A stretch of DNA of 64,000 nt. It comes from Hydractinia symbiolongicarpus (taxonomy: Eukaryota > Cnidaria > Hydrozoa > Anthoathecata > Hydractiniidae). The notes below the pieces were generated by a model. It saw nothing but the letters and a program-made list of their open reading frames with translations. It was not told where the DNA came from and made no database searches. Where the stretch lies: the NCBI RefSeq assembly GCF_029227915.1, contig NC_079880.1, forward strand, positions 13,162,001-13,226,000. The letters run 5' to 3'. Positions 21,056 to 32,174 of the stretch are shown here, in pieces. The position numbers and the translations under genes are program-made. Numbering within the stretch: position 1 is the stretch's first letter; each line of letters begins with the position of its first letter.

Positions 21056-21660
21056 GAGAATAGGAGTAACTACATTGCAATGCAGATATAACTAGCCTTT
21101 TAAGACAGAGATGTTAATGAAAAGGGGTTTCTCTCCAAAGAATAAGAAGCCACTGAAGAAACTTCTGTATTCTCCCCTTTACAGGGATGATCGAAAAGCT
21201 AATGGATTTCGGCTGTACTGAAACAAACACCTATGAATGTGGACAAGATGAGGTTTGGTGAAATTCACTATGCTTGGGATCTGGTGCGGGCCCTTGAGTA
21301 AGCATCTCCTGCCTCCAGCAAGACACCAGCCACATTCATTGACACCATCCGCCAGAACCAATAACTTTTGTTGAACGTTGGAAAAAGAAGAGTCGACAAC
21401 TACAATTCGTATCGTTATTGCATTTACCTACTGAAACAGAGCCCAGGGCTAAGAAAGGTAGACTTGGAACCCAACCCTTAGAAAGGTTGTGGCAAAGAAT
21501 GAAAAGCAGCAAACCTGGAAACAAAAAAGCTTTCTGACCTAAGACAAACACTTGAGAAATCGCATTGTAATGCTTGGGCTGACCAAGAAACCGCCCCTTA
21601 GAAAGGTGGACTTGGAACCCAGCGGCGGCAACCCAGAAAACCATTACATATTGTCTCAGA
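21056..21660 (+). repeat. Repeat A copy
   Basis: Runs from AGAATAGGAGTAACTACATTG through the AAGAATAAGAAGCCACTG block, the AATGTGGACAAG / TGCTTGGGATCTGG block, the GACACCATCCGCC core, and the GACTTGGAACCCAGCGGCGG phrase. It is the most complete single copy, with the blocks in the order that the copy at 52,703-53,835 shows in reverse complement. Confidence 0.8.
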
Positions 21661-21760
21661 TGATGATGAGGTGACAAAACAGCTAGCTGTAATGATATTT
21701 CTTGTCTAATGACAGCTGGTTCTACTATAGTTAGAGGTTGCAACCCTCTAGAGATTAACT
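21655..21760 (+). repeat. Module C copy
   Basis: GACAAAACAGCTAGCTGTAA, GTCTAATGACAGCTGG, then AGAGGTTGCAACCCTCT. It abuts the A copy directly. Confidence 0.75.
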
Positions 21761-22329
21761 TTTATGCTTCTTTTAGAAATCTTTTAAACAAATTAAAATG
21801 TCAACATCATAGCACAATCTTTTAGTTATACAATTAAAACCACTCCATTCTGAAACAAGTACAGCAAAGGATAAATATTCGAAATCCACAAGCAATTTGA
21901 TACAGGTGTTTGGAGAAGAGGTTTGTGATGAACTATGATAAAACAAGAAAATCAGCTAAACTTAATCAATAATTTGTTCCCCACTATGAAAAAGCATTAG
22001 CAGTTGTAGAAGTGAGGCTAAAATCCAAAGAGCAAGAAGCAAGAAAGAAGTTGAAAAAAAAGAGATGAAGATGATTGAAAACAACACAGGTGTAATTCCA
22101 AATATAGAAATCAGAAAGCACTATGATAAATTAGTCAACATTTTGATGTACATTCAATGATAAGAGACAACTTAGTTTATAGAGATGCATAGTATATGTT
22201 TATAGAAACCACAACGCAAATATATGTGACATATATCTGTATAAGTAAACCTGCAGATTAGATTACCAAGTGATGCAAAGATGATAAATCGATGTTGACT
22301 TGCATCCACAACCTTGATAAGGTCCTAAC

Positions 22330-22893
22330 GTGTTATATGTCGTAAGGAGGTAGTTTCCTTTCCTGATCTTGTGCTAGAGATATGGGATGCTAGATCAAGA
22401 ATGGACACTCTATGCAAGCAATGCAACTTGTTACTGAACACAAAAACATATATAATCTATTGTTTTCATGCCCAAAATCAACTACAACTTTTGTACAATT
22501 ATTTGCTCACAATACATATCGACTTACAAAAAGGTAAGTCGGCTAAGAAAATAAGTTGTTATTATATTTGTATCAGCAAATAAGTTATAATATTATCTGT
22601 CATTGAGTTAAAGGTTCCTCTTTCAAAGATACAAGATCGGTGAACAGTCTGCCTACGAAACACCACCATTAATCGTGCTTTCTCACCCTACTGATGAAAT
22701 TTCCTTTAGCAACACGTGCAGATTAATCGCCACAATTAACCATTCAGGTACCTTAAAATCAAGACATTACTGGGCGTTTATTAAAGTTCAACGAAACACT
22801 TGGCTTAAGTGCAATGACCACTGCGTTTCAGAAGTCAATTCATCTCACTTGAACAATTCATCCTGTTGCATACTATTTCTTACCAGGACTTAA
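22330..22893 (+). pseudogene. Ubiquitin-specific protease relic, C-terminal half
   Basis: The last part (from about 22,640) reads TCRLIATINHSGTL, HYWAFIKVQRNTWLKCND and SCCILFLTR. This is the His-box region and end of a C19 (USP) protease: a His-containing NHSGT...HY motif, then W..C(N/D)D. The usual Gly before HY is Arg here. The preceding part has an LCKQCNLLL motif that may be half of the USP zinc ribbon. At least one stop and one frameshift separate the pieces, and the Cys box is not found. It differs clearly in sequence from the minus-strand USP at 26.4-27.3 kb, so it belongs to another lineage. Confidence 0.6.
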
Positions 22894-22959
22894 CTTTTTC
22901 CATGCCATGCCATAAAATCAAATTGGGGGAGGGAATAAATTTCCCTAGCAGTTTTAATT

Positions 22960-23480
22960 TACCCCAGCTAATCCTTGGCCGGTTAGTTTACCGTGATATA
23001 GGAGTTTGCTCACTCCGTTCTCTCTTTTGAGATCCTGTAAGAAGCATAGTAAGGGGGCTATACTTTTTGTCTTGTCTTTGGGTTTGACGGTCCCATTTGT
23101 TACCCCAGTCCAGTAGGGAGGCAGAGTTTGCTCACTTTGCCTTTACGATTGACGATCCTGCTGCTTTGAGTCATTTTAGAAGCTTTGCAAAGAGGTTTGA
23201 TATTATTACCTTGTCTTCGTGGTTTCACACGCACATCACCCCAGTCATGACAAGCTGGCAATTTCATTAGGTTGACCCACCACAGCAATGATCTGCGTAA
23301 GGCTGAGTGTTGCGCGCCCTTAACACGTGTAAAGCTACAGCCAGGTTCACAAGTCCTGGCACACAGATTGTTGCCTGCTTTAGTTTACATTTGTTTCGTT
23401 AGGAATTATTCTAAGATTTATCCGTTTAAGGATAGTTTTATTTATTTTACGTGTGCCTATTAATTCAGTTTGAATTGCCT
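22960..23480 (+). repeat. Module E copy, uninterrupted
   Basis: Contains the reverse of the D core (TTGTTACCCCAGTCCAGTAG), TGACGATCCTGCTGCTTTGA, and the downstream GCGTAAGGCTGAGTGTTG and CACAAGTCCTGGC phrases. It matches 38,703-39,650 except that it lacks the MITE found there, so it serves as the empty site for that insertion. Confidence 0.75.
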
Positions 23481-23604
23481 AATTGTTTTGTTTGTTGTCT
23501 TTTTATGTTTTTTTATTAGTGTTTTGTGCTTTGTCACTGTTTTACGCGTCCTGTTTAATGGTTAATGTATTTTTTCTGACAGCATGCTTGTTAAAAGGGA
23601 GGGT

Positions 23605-23725
23605 TTTGTAATTATTCCGAATCGGAGAGGTACAACCTCTATAATATCTAACCAGCCGTCATTAGACAAGCTATATCACAACAGCCAGCTGTTTTGTCAC
23701 TTCATCATTAACATATAGGTAGCTA
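23605..23725 (-). repeat. Module C copy, inverted
   Basis: Reverse-complement form of the C signature: AGAGGTACAACCTCT, then CCGTCATTAGACAAG and CAGCCAGCTGTTTTGTCAC. Confidence 0.7.
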
Positions 23726-24074
23726 TAGTTATAACATTCTTTTAAGTTACTTTTTAGCCTAGCTATAGGCTATAGCTACACTTTTAGTTGCTGTGGTGAA
23801 AATCTTTATTTATTAAGAAAAGAAAGCATCCAGAAGCCAATGTGGGGATCGGCTAAAAGCTACTTGAAAAGTCTTAACCAGTTCTTAGCTAACTCCAAGT
23901 TGCACTTCCTAGTATTTGTTACACATATAATTATGAGTAGAGAGTTCCAAATAAATAAATATTTAATACTTCGTGCTTACTAATTTACTATTATCATTCA
24001 ACCATCTCCATCCATCTCCATCCATCCCACTTTGTTGACTTTCTTGCGTTAAAAAGGAGCATGCTACCAGCTGC

Positions 24075-24230
24075 GATCATGATGATGAGGTGACAAAACA
24101 GCTAGCTGTAATGATGTTTTTTGTCTAATGACAGCTGGTTCTAATATAGTTAAGAGGTTGCAACACTCTAAAGACTTTTTTAAAAAGCAAAATCCCCCTT
24201 TTTGCAAGGTTTTCCTAAGAACATTGACAG
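24075..24230 (+). repeat. Module C copy
   Basis: GATGATGAGGTGACAAAACAGCTAGC, GTCTAATGACAGCTGG, AGAGGTTGCAACACTCT, then AAATCCCCCTTTTTGCAAGG. The downstream 70 bases also match the reverse complement of 46,115-46,190. Confidence 0.75.
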
Positions 24231-25279
24231 TAATGAGGCAGAAAAATACAACGGCAACCGAACACAACAAGTAGAGACTCCAATCGCATACCATAACATA
24301 TATACTATATATAAAATATGATGTAAAGGTAAACAAAGATGGTACATGAGAACTGACGGTAGACTACTGTAAGAAGAAGAAGCGATGGTGGACAGCATAT
24401 AGTGGTTTTTCAGTTTGTATTAGTTTTTGTTTTTGTTGTTTTCCTGCTGTATTAAAATATCTTAATAAAACAAGCCTTCACTGACTCTCCCATTGAATTA
24501 TGGGGCGCCAAAGTGTTTGCTTTTCGCTCAAAAGTGAAAAGTGTTTTACTTGAAACCTCCTTCGAAACTTAGTGAGAAATAAAGTGTTCATGCTCTGTGA
24601 ATTCCCACCAACTGTGAGTATTACTAACTATCTCATGCGCACGTAATAGACCCTATCGTAATCCTAAGCTGTGGGAATTTGCTCTGTTATTTGTTCTTCA
24701 TGTTTGTTTTAGTAGGTATATATGGCTGAGTATCCTCAATCACCTGGACGATATGCCAGGGCCGAAGATTTGTCACAATCATCATGTTCGGTGAGAATTT
24801 TTAGTACATATATCGAATCATGACAAAAAATCAATGACTTTACTACAAACCTGTTTTGTTAGTTCCATATTAGCTAATTAGCTATTTCACTTCTGCTGAA
24901 AGTTCATCTGTAAATAATTAAGACATAGCATATATATGTTTTTGTTATTTTTGCTTAAGATATCCTCCTCGGGCCTGATGATAAAAGAAACGTTGCCAAA
25001 CGTAAACAATTGATTATCATGCAACGGCCTTCAGCATGCCGAAAAGGTGTTGGAAAAATGTATTGAGGCAATCGAGTGGGAGGTTCCGTTTACTAGGAAA
25101 TGCAACTTGGTTATTTTGAACGTCAGTGTAACATTACAATGATTGAGGACACTGTTTTGTCTTTGGCATCATATGACTGCATTGATGGCATATTTTTATG
25201 CTGCATAGTTCGACCATCACACGATGAAAACTCTGCCATGTGTCGCTTCTTTAAATTTGGAGCATTTAGGAAGAAGAAA
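24231..25279. other. No gene recognised
   Basis: A possible small exon (ATG at 24,723, ending before GTGAGA at about 24,791) is flanked by splice-like signals, but no second exon could be joined convincingly. Confidence 0.4.
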
Positions 25280-25570
25280 ATATTTTACAAAGAGGTGGCA
25301 AGCCACGGCAATGATGAACTCAACCTGTTAGGTCTTTGGAAATAAGCTAGAGGTTGTACTCCTCTAGAGAACATGCCTCTAAAAGCACAATTCTCCCTTT
25401 TTACAAGGAATTAATTAAAAAATATAAAAAAATAAAAAGGACACAACACATTTGAAAAGATGAACAGAACTTTAACTAAGGGCAGGTAGGTTTCGACCCA
25501 TATTTCTGAAAAGTGCCCTGGATGTCTAGCTGGGTCACCTCGAAGATCATGTGTGATCAAACCCCCCTGC
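25280..25570 (-). repeat. Module B copy, inverted
   Basis: Reverse complement of 33,478-33,745: CACGGCAATGATGAACTC, GGTCTTTGGAAATAAGCTAG, AGAGGTTGTACTCCTCT, AATTCTCCCTTTTTACAAGG and GGCAGGTAGGTTTCGACCC all match in order. Confidence 0.85.
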
Positions 25571-25589
25571 TAATACTTTTTTTTTAACT

Positions 25590-25775
25590 GGGGTAATAAG
25601 TGGAGTCGTCACTCTCCAAAGACAAGACCTAGTATGATCAAACCCCCTTGCTAACTTAATTTTTATTTGATTTTGTTTTATTATTGACTGGGGTAATAAG
25701 TGGAGTCGTCACTCTCCAAAGACAAGACTGAGTGTAGTCAAGCCCCCTTGCTGACTCATTCCGGTTAAAATATTC
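25590..25775 (+). repeat. D repeat array, two units plus a partial
   Basis: Two units beginning AACTGGGG / GACTGGGGTAATAAGTGG with the hairpin core and CCCCCTTGCT tail. They are closer to each other than to the three units at 650-940. Directly follows module B. Confidence 0.8.
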
Positions 25776-26384
25776 CTATCTCAGCTCTTCTAAAAAGAAA
25801 ACATATGACTCGTGACTGTTAATAAGGGGGTCATCACAGAAAATTACTGCTCTATCGTTGCAATGTATTTTCCTGCCGTATTGAAATTTATATTTGTTAT
25901 GTAATTTGTGTTGTCCTTGTGTTGTCCCGTTTGTGCTCTGCTGTAGAGTTCGCTCTGCGGTGGAGTACGAGATGCATTATATTCGTTAGTTTTGTGTTGT
26001 GATGTCCCGTGTTAATTATGTAAAAAGAATAATTGTAATTTTGGTACTATTTTTAGTTAAATTTTCCCCTTGAGTCTGTTTTGTTTTGCACATCTTGCAC
26101 ATCCTTTTTCTGTGCTAGCAGTCTTCAACATGTAGCGACAGGGTCGAACATACATTATAGTAATAAATTCGCTGTTGAGTGAAATTAGTCTTTCGTACAT
26201 CACAGGAGTTGTTCTGCATTTGAGCATTATTTTCAGTTGTTTTCTCTCACTTGTAGTTGGCTTGGCTTACGCCACTATATTTCTAGTAAGTGTTTATTTC
26301 CTAATATATATATCATGTTACATGTGTTATTTGTTACTTAAACTTCGCCTTGTATTTTGTTTGTTTAGCGAGTAAGATTGTTAA

Positions 26385-27420
26385 CTACTCCGTTGGAATC
26401 GTGTCTTTAATTTCCAAGCACCTACAATGTATCCACCTGTGTACCATTTGGTCGAAGGCTATGGTTGTATAGTGACCATTATTTAAGTTTCCGCAATGGT
26501 TGATAATAGCCCTTAATTGAAAATTTTTACGAAATTTCACTTCTCCATCTACGGTAAAAGGTATGGAAAGGGTACCAGGGTAAGCATTAATACGAGAGGC
26601 AATTTTTGACACAAGGCCGTTGGCACTGGAAAAACGTTTTAGCTGTAAAATGAGATGGGAACCGCACGACACTACCTCTTCTTCAACTTTGATGAGCGAT
26701 TTGATGAGCGTTGCAAACATGGCAGAAGTAAGCATTGGTGTCTGACAACTCCTCGCTTTCAAAGAAATTATCTAAGGAAGATTTTAACGTGGGGTGCAGA
26801 GAAAGTTGGATGCATGGTGCTATAACTTCTGAGGAGCTGGTAATATGACATGAATTGCAAGTGGTTGATGTCTTGATGCCAATACTAAAAAGACTTCCAA
26901 GAAATGGAAAGTCTAATGACAGACCAGGTAGGAGATATTCAAGAACCTCGGGGACGTCGTGCTGAGCAAAGATATTAAATGCACTTCCCTTCGCGGCTGA
27001 GATATGATGTTTCATAGCACGCAAAATAGGAGGGATTAACTGGACTTCTAGAAACAGCCAAACTTTGAAGAACACCTACAAATGCTTCGCCTAACTTTGA
27101 GGTTGTTTTGCTGAAAGAAATGGCTTCTCTAACTTTTGGAAGGTTATAAAAACATTGTAAGATTGAGTTTGCATAACATGTGTTTCCCAAGTTTTTTAAG
27201 ACCGCTATTCCTAAAATCAGGGTTAGATGGCAATGCGACTGTTGTTTTGGAAGACTTTGGAGCAAGTTTTTCGGGTTTTTTGACTTTACAAGATTTTGTG
27301 TGATTTGCGGAAGATTTATCAGGGGTTTTTGATTTCTTACATTCCATATTTGTAACAGAAGAAACTTCAGGAATGGTTTGGGCCTTTTCAGGCTCAACCC
27401 AAGTGGTAGAACTTCGAGAT
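26385..27420 (-). pseudogene. USP (peptidase C19)-like domain fused C-terminal to the LINE
   Basis: The domain opens with VLKNLGNTCYANSILQCF, a textbook USP Cys box (catalytic Cys near 27,177). Further on come FAQHDVPEVLEYLL (the QQD.EF region with a changed residue), a CxxC pair near NAYFCHVC, LILQLKRF, IPFTVDGE, and the His box INHCGNLNNGHYTTI near 26,480, then RWIHC. Total span fits a compact USP. The Lys/Ser-rich linker preceding it is open and continuous with the endonuclease frame; shifts occur near 27,215, 27,060 and 26,700. In living relatives it would be predicted to remove ubiquitin from substrates. That role in retrotransposition is inference only. Confidence 0.8.
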
Positions 27421-27905
27421 ATCCAGATGTAAAAAGAAGCACTCATGGAGGTAAAAGTTAGGGATTTTAATAGGGAACGTAAAGGCTTGTTAGGGAAACC
27501 AAGGCGACGAAAACAGGTCCTTACTGATTCTGAACAGAAACCCCTTGCACCCACCTTAATGGCAAAGAAATGCACGATCCATCAATTGTTTTTCATAGCA
27601 TAACAAAGTGAAGAATACTTGTTAAGCTTTCGTTTGCGCCAAAATTCCGTGTTCTCTTCACATGGACAAGTCAGTTCTACCACAATTACAGTTTTGGAAG
27701 AACTGGATATTAATAAGACGTCTGGGCGTAGTTGCGTTATTGCAATGTATGGTGGAACAACTAGAACGGAATCTAACTCTGACAGTACTTTCCAATCGGA
27801 AGCAAGGTGAAGAAGGCCTGGACACTTTGTATGCCTCTTCTTAGATGGTGATTGACCGGCCGAAATGAAATTATTTTGTTGCACTTGGAAACCTTAAGGG
27901 GTTCA
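27420..27905 (-). pseudogene. Restriction-like endonuclease domain of the LINE
   Basis: LLHLASDWKVLSELDS is followed by ITQLRPDVLLIS and VIVVELTCPCEEN, then RKLNKYSSL. This is the PD-(D/E)xK core, with RPD and ELT.P.E in place. After an in-frame TGA at 27,582-27,584 the same frame continues with FAIKVGARGFC, LGFPNKPLRSLLK and SFYIWISR, the conserved end of this domain. The domain cuts target DNA to prime reverse transcription in related LINEs. Apart from that one stop it is almost intact. Confidence 0.85.
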
Positions 27906-27936
27906 TATGATACCAAAAACTCTTTTAATGCCTTAA

Positions 27937-28668
27937 CCCTATTCGGTCCGGGGTTTTTCGAACATACTATGACTGGGGGGGGGGGGGGGGGCCGCCCCCC
28001 CTCAATAACTTTTCATAGGATTGTTTAAATTGAATCAAACTTGGCACACTTACAGTGCGTCATAAAAGGAAAAAAATGGTGGCAATAAATTTTTGCTTGC
28101 GTCAGCACATTTTCTGTGACGTCAAGGGAAGCTTGAAAATTGTTAAAAAAGCCACTATCTGCTTAAAATATAATTACTTTTGTTCTAGAGCGAATTTACA
28201 TTCTGTTTGAAGTTTTTGAAAGCTAAATAAAATTTTTTTAACATATCTTCCGGTTTTTACATGGATCGAATAAAAAATTGCCCAAAAATCCGTTTTTGTC
28301 CGATTTTCGGGTAAAATATGAAAAAATCGGGAAATCGGATTATTCACGTGTCAAAATTATTCGAAATGATTCTTCTTGATGAAACAAAGTTGTGTTGCAA
28401 GTTTCAAGTTCTAAGGATAATCCTAACAGGAGTTATTATATTTTCCCCATTATAAGGATTTCATAGAGATTTTAGGGGTAGTTTCGAGTAATGGCCAATA
28501 TCAAAGCCTCTGAAAGGTATGGGACCTAAAAATTTAGCATGCAGGTGTCTAATAGATAAATGTTAAAACTCAGTAAGTATTATAGCCATATAAGAAAGCA
28601 ATCAGGAGTTATTAAAAAAAAAACCGTCAGGGGGGGGCGGAATCCCCCCCCCCCCGGACTGAATAGGG
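27937..28668. mobile_element. piggyBac-like MITE, 732 bp, TTAA target duplication
   Basis: Terminal inverted repeats CCCTATTCGGTCCGGGG and CCCTATTCAGTCCGGGG are flanked by TTAA on both sides (27,933-27,936 and 28,669-28,672). TTAA duplication and ends beginning CCC are hallmarks of piggyBac. Next to each end is a long G or C run. There is no transposase inside. Collapsing to one TTAA rejoins the LINE reading frame exactly, which confirms the boundaries. A truncated relative lies at 61,905-62,370. Confidence 0.88.
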
Positions 28669-28671
28669 TTA

Positions 28672-28943
28672 ATCAAAACTATTAAAACCGAGTCGTGACG
28701 GTATGTGCATCTACCCTGCGTAAGGGAGGTCCTACAGGCACCCAATATGTGAGAGACATTTGAGGATGGTTTCTTGCACAGAATGCAACCTTTGTCTTTT
28801 TCAATTCCCCATCTCACAAGATTGGTTGGAGGGAAGGGTGTCGAAGGTTGCCCCTGACACTGTGGCAGTAAAAGAATTGTTCTCCAAGATAAATCATTTT
28901 TCACATAAGAGCACCATTTTGTCCAATTGCCTTGCAAATGCAA
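28672..28943 (-). pseudogene. CCHC-type knuckle after RT
   Basis: The frame reads CILCKKPSSNVSHILGAC, giving C-x2-C-x8-H-x4-C, then GRCTYRHDSVL. This knuckle plus the RHD.VL motif normally links RT and RLE in this family. The frame ends inside the MITE inserted at the TTAA 28,669-28,672. Confidence 0.85.
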
Positions 28944-29056
28944 CTGTACAGCTCTGGCATGGTAAATATCTTCTTCATTTTCTTCAATGATATTGGAAAC
29001 AAGCTTTCAGTAAGCATAAGTGCCTTTTGGTGGTATATTTTTGTGGTCTAAGAGCA

Positions 29057-30845
29057 CTAAGCCAGCTCGACCAGTCTGATGCAAACATAAAATCCTTTTG
29101 AAATCGAGCTGACTATCCGCCGAAAGAACTGCCTCACTAACTTTCCAACTCCAGCTTTTAAATCTGGTACGCACTTAGACACACAAGGGTCGCCAGAATC
29201 TCTTAGTAACATATGTCCATTGATTTTGGCAGACTTGAGAACAGATGCAAGACTTTTCAGGGGAAGAGGACAAGGCGATGTCGAGGAATATAAGGAAATG
29301 TTGGAAATTGAATGATGTAGTTTTAACCATTTCCTAATGAAAACAGAAAATCTTTGCTCTGGTTTTGTGATAGTAGATGGAGAAACTTCATAAATTAATA
29401 ATGGCCAGCGGATTCTGGGAATTAACAGATGGTGTAAAAACCAAACCTTATGGATCCCTTTATGAAAGGACCTGTCTATAGTTATAAGTTTGTCTTCGGC
29501 ATCATTTAGAAATTCTTGTATTGCAGCAGAATCAGACAAGGATGAGTTTATTGTTCTGCCTAAAAACCTAATTGGATTAGAATGAATGGATGGAATTTTT
29601 TCGCTGCCAACTGTAAACGGTGAACTTTGGACGACTTTTCCCTTATCAATAACAATGCTGCGTGATTTAGAAGGCCTAAACGACATGCCTACCCAATCAA
29701 GAGCTGTTGTACACCCTTTTAATAAACTTTTAGTACTTGGAATTGACGTGGACATTAAGAATATATCATCCATAAAGGCTTTCATTCGGGGTTGGTCGGG
29801 GATTTTTTTTTAACTACCTTCAGTATCAATAAGGCTGGGGGTAACAAACATATTCAATAATAACGTTTATAGCTGCAAGAAATAGTATAATGGAAAGTGT
29901 ACAGCCGATAAAAATTCCCCCACAGTGTTGATGCCAACTGGATGAAACAGAAGCCGAAAAAGACTTACTCCACAGGCTGTCGTGGTATAGCTGTATGAGC
30001 CCTACCAAGGATTCTGGTACACCATAGCGTCCGAGAGCCATAAAAATCAGCTTGTGCGGAACTTAAGGGTACGCATTAGCAATATCAAGCCATATGGCTG
30101 AAAGTGAAGAATGTTGTGCCTTCGCAATCTTAAGTGTGGACCAAACAAGAGACATGTGTTCCCAGCAGGCCGGAATTTTTTCCATACAACCTTTTTGAAT
30201 GGAAGTATTAATAAAGTTGTTTTTCTTGATAATATGCGATAATATGTGATTCTACGTGCTTGGAAATCAAACTAAAAAAGAGCTTTCCTTCAACATTCGG
30301 AAGAGCTATGGGGCGAAAATCCTTTATGTTGGATGGACAAGGTGTGTTGTTTTTAGGTATGTAAACTTCTGATGCAATTCTTCATTGCACAGGAATAAAA
30401 GACTTCTTTAGACAAGTTTGAAAAATTTTAAACAGAAACGATGCAATATGAGGACAATTCTTATATACTTTGTAAGGAATTTGGTTCAGCCCCGAGAGGA
30501 AGCATTTCTACGAGAATGTAGGACAGCTTGGAAATCCTTGAACTTTAGCTTGGAAGAATCGAAAGCTGAGACTAGATTTGGTGGCGAAGGCAATCCCGGG
30601 AGATCTGAAAGAGGTATATGGCGTGAAGGATCGTTCAAGGTTGAATGTTTGTGTGAATCCATTTCGTCCTGGGCAACTTCAAGTTTTATTGAACATTTAG
30701 GATCTAAAATATTTTTTTCAGCCTGATAGGGATTCTTAGAGTAAGCCAGGCGTGCATTCGACATTTTCCAACGTCTTTTCCTATTCCGCCCACCTCTGCA
30801 AAGTAACCTTAACTTGGCCATTATATCATCTAAAAGGTTTTGCAT
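29057..30845 (-). pseudogene. Reverse transcriptase of the RLE-type LINE
   Basis: Key motifs remain in several frames: LNQIPYKVYKNCP and FRPIALPNVEGKLFF at the RT start, WLDIANAYPSVP with the first catalytic Asp (about 30,080; a stop occurs within this stretch), GIFIGCTLSIILF, AFMDDIFLMS with the catalytic Asp pair (about 29,770), and FRPSKSRSIVI and IRFLGRTI in the thumb region. The open frame from 29,785 to 29,057 is intact for 242 codons. Frameshifts lie near 30,490 and 29,800-30,200. These motifs belong to an RT family widespread in cnidarians and lancelets. Clade (Hero, NeSL or another) cannot be fixed by eye. Confidence 0.85.
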
Positions 30846-31330
30846 GTTGCTTTTCTTAACCAGGTCAGATGTGCTCTTAAGAGTTCAGAGTAGATTGTTC
30901 TTCTCATTCACCAAACTGATGCTGCGTAAAGCTCTCCTGTTCAAACCTGATAGGTTGTGCTGGGGAAGTGACCTTACACCAAACAGGTGAGACGCATGGT
31001 AGTAAATTGTTGATTCCAACAGCTCCACTTTTTTGACAATGGGTAAGAGCCTAGAAGATTGTGAAAAAATGCATCATCAAGGGAATTCCACAATTTTGTG
31101 TCAACTGACTTTGGCCAAGCAATAGGTTGTTTCCATTTCATAGTGCTAAGATGGTCAGGTTCTGTTTATTGCTGAGAAAGAACACTGTCGGAGTTATCCG
31201 GGTTAGCTTTCAGCAGCCGAGACTTTTCAGTGGAATCAACAGCTAGCACATCTTGCAAAACAACTTACACGGTTTTAATGTCCAATGCTTAGTGGAAGGG
31301 AGTAATCCCCATTTAGAAAGGTGAGTGAAA

Positions 31331-32170
31331 TTATCGGGGCCATCGGAGATTTGAGCCTGTTAACAAAGTCTTCAGCTTTTCTGTAGGGTAGGAATTTGTT
31401 TCTGCCGTTATGAACGGAAAGATGACAATCAGTGGCTTTGTGTCACGGTAAAGTGAGCGATACAATTTGAGAGGATACAAGTTTATGGATGTCTCAACAT
31501 TCATTAAATGGTTTTTCGGGTGTTCGTCTAGAATGTGAATAGATTTTCGACAAGGATGTTCGGGTTGTGATGGTCCTTCACCTATCTTAGCTTGTGATGG
31601 CACAAAATCGGGATGGGCTTCAAAAATACGTTCTTTTCAACAATCGAAACAACGACGAAAGATGCACAGACTGATGTGTCACCCAGCTGTTTTGATGGAT
31701 GTTTAATAACACCTGGTTCAATGTTAAATGCTGATTTGAATAGAGCTTACGCCACTGCGATAGTTTCTTAGCGCGAGCTTTGTAACAGCATGTTATCACA
31801 GTTACCGATCAGGCATACCAGGGAACAGCATGCAGCTTTCGATACAATCATAAGTGACAACACATATCCGAAAGCCAGTAACTCGTACGCAACTGTTTTT
31901 CGCCTACTATCCTACGACTCAAGTCTTGATTCCATATTTCCATACCAGCTATGTAACATATGTATAAAATTTATCAAACTCTGTGAATCTGGAAATTTGG
32001 CCCATTCCATGTCAGGACTTTGCGTACCACCTTATGCATTATTCAACACAATTGGCTATGCTTGTCCTAACCAGTTTCCCTCCATCTCGCGATATCTTGG
32101 AATTGATGCGTGAAATATCTTTATTCTCACAATGTTCTGCCTGAACCAGCTATCCTGATCGCTTTTAGAG
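31331..32170. other. Upstream region of the LINE, unassigned
   Basis: May contain the N-terminal part and 5' UTR of the LINE. A 90-codon minus frame (31,603-31,331) and a 107-codon plus frame (31,790-32,113) are open, but neither matches a motif I recognise. Confidence 0.35.
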
Positions 32171-32174
32171 AGAA

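Larger units (their letters stand above)
26385..31330 (-). mobile_element. LINE with RT, zinc knuckle, restriction-like endonuclease and C-terminal USP-like domain
   Basis: All four parts lie on the minus strand in translation order: an N-terminal linker (IAWPKS, near 31,120), RT (about 30,845 to 29,057), a CxxC-x8-H-x4-C knuckle (about 28,850), an RLE domain (27,884 to about 27,420) and a USP-like domain (about 27,420 to 26,385). RT plus knuckle plus RLE is the normal architecture of RLE-type LINEs. The USP part follows after a Lys/Ser-rich linker without any visible terminator or other element between. The copy is decayed, with several frameshifts and stops, and is interrupted by a MITE at 27,937-28,668. 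Target duplications and the exact 5' and 3' ends could not be found. Confidence 0.75.

Noticed and set aside
24723-24791. Small exon with ATG and GTGAGA donor
   Set aside because: Following candidate exon gives a stop quickly and no domain; too weak to call.
31790-32113. 107-codon plus-strand frame
   Set aside because: No motif recognised and it lies on the opposite strand of the probable LINE leader.
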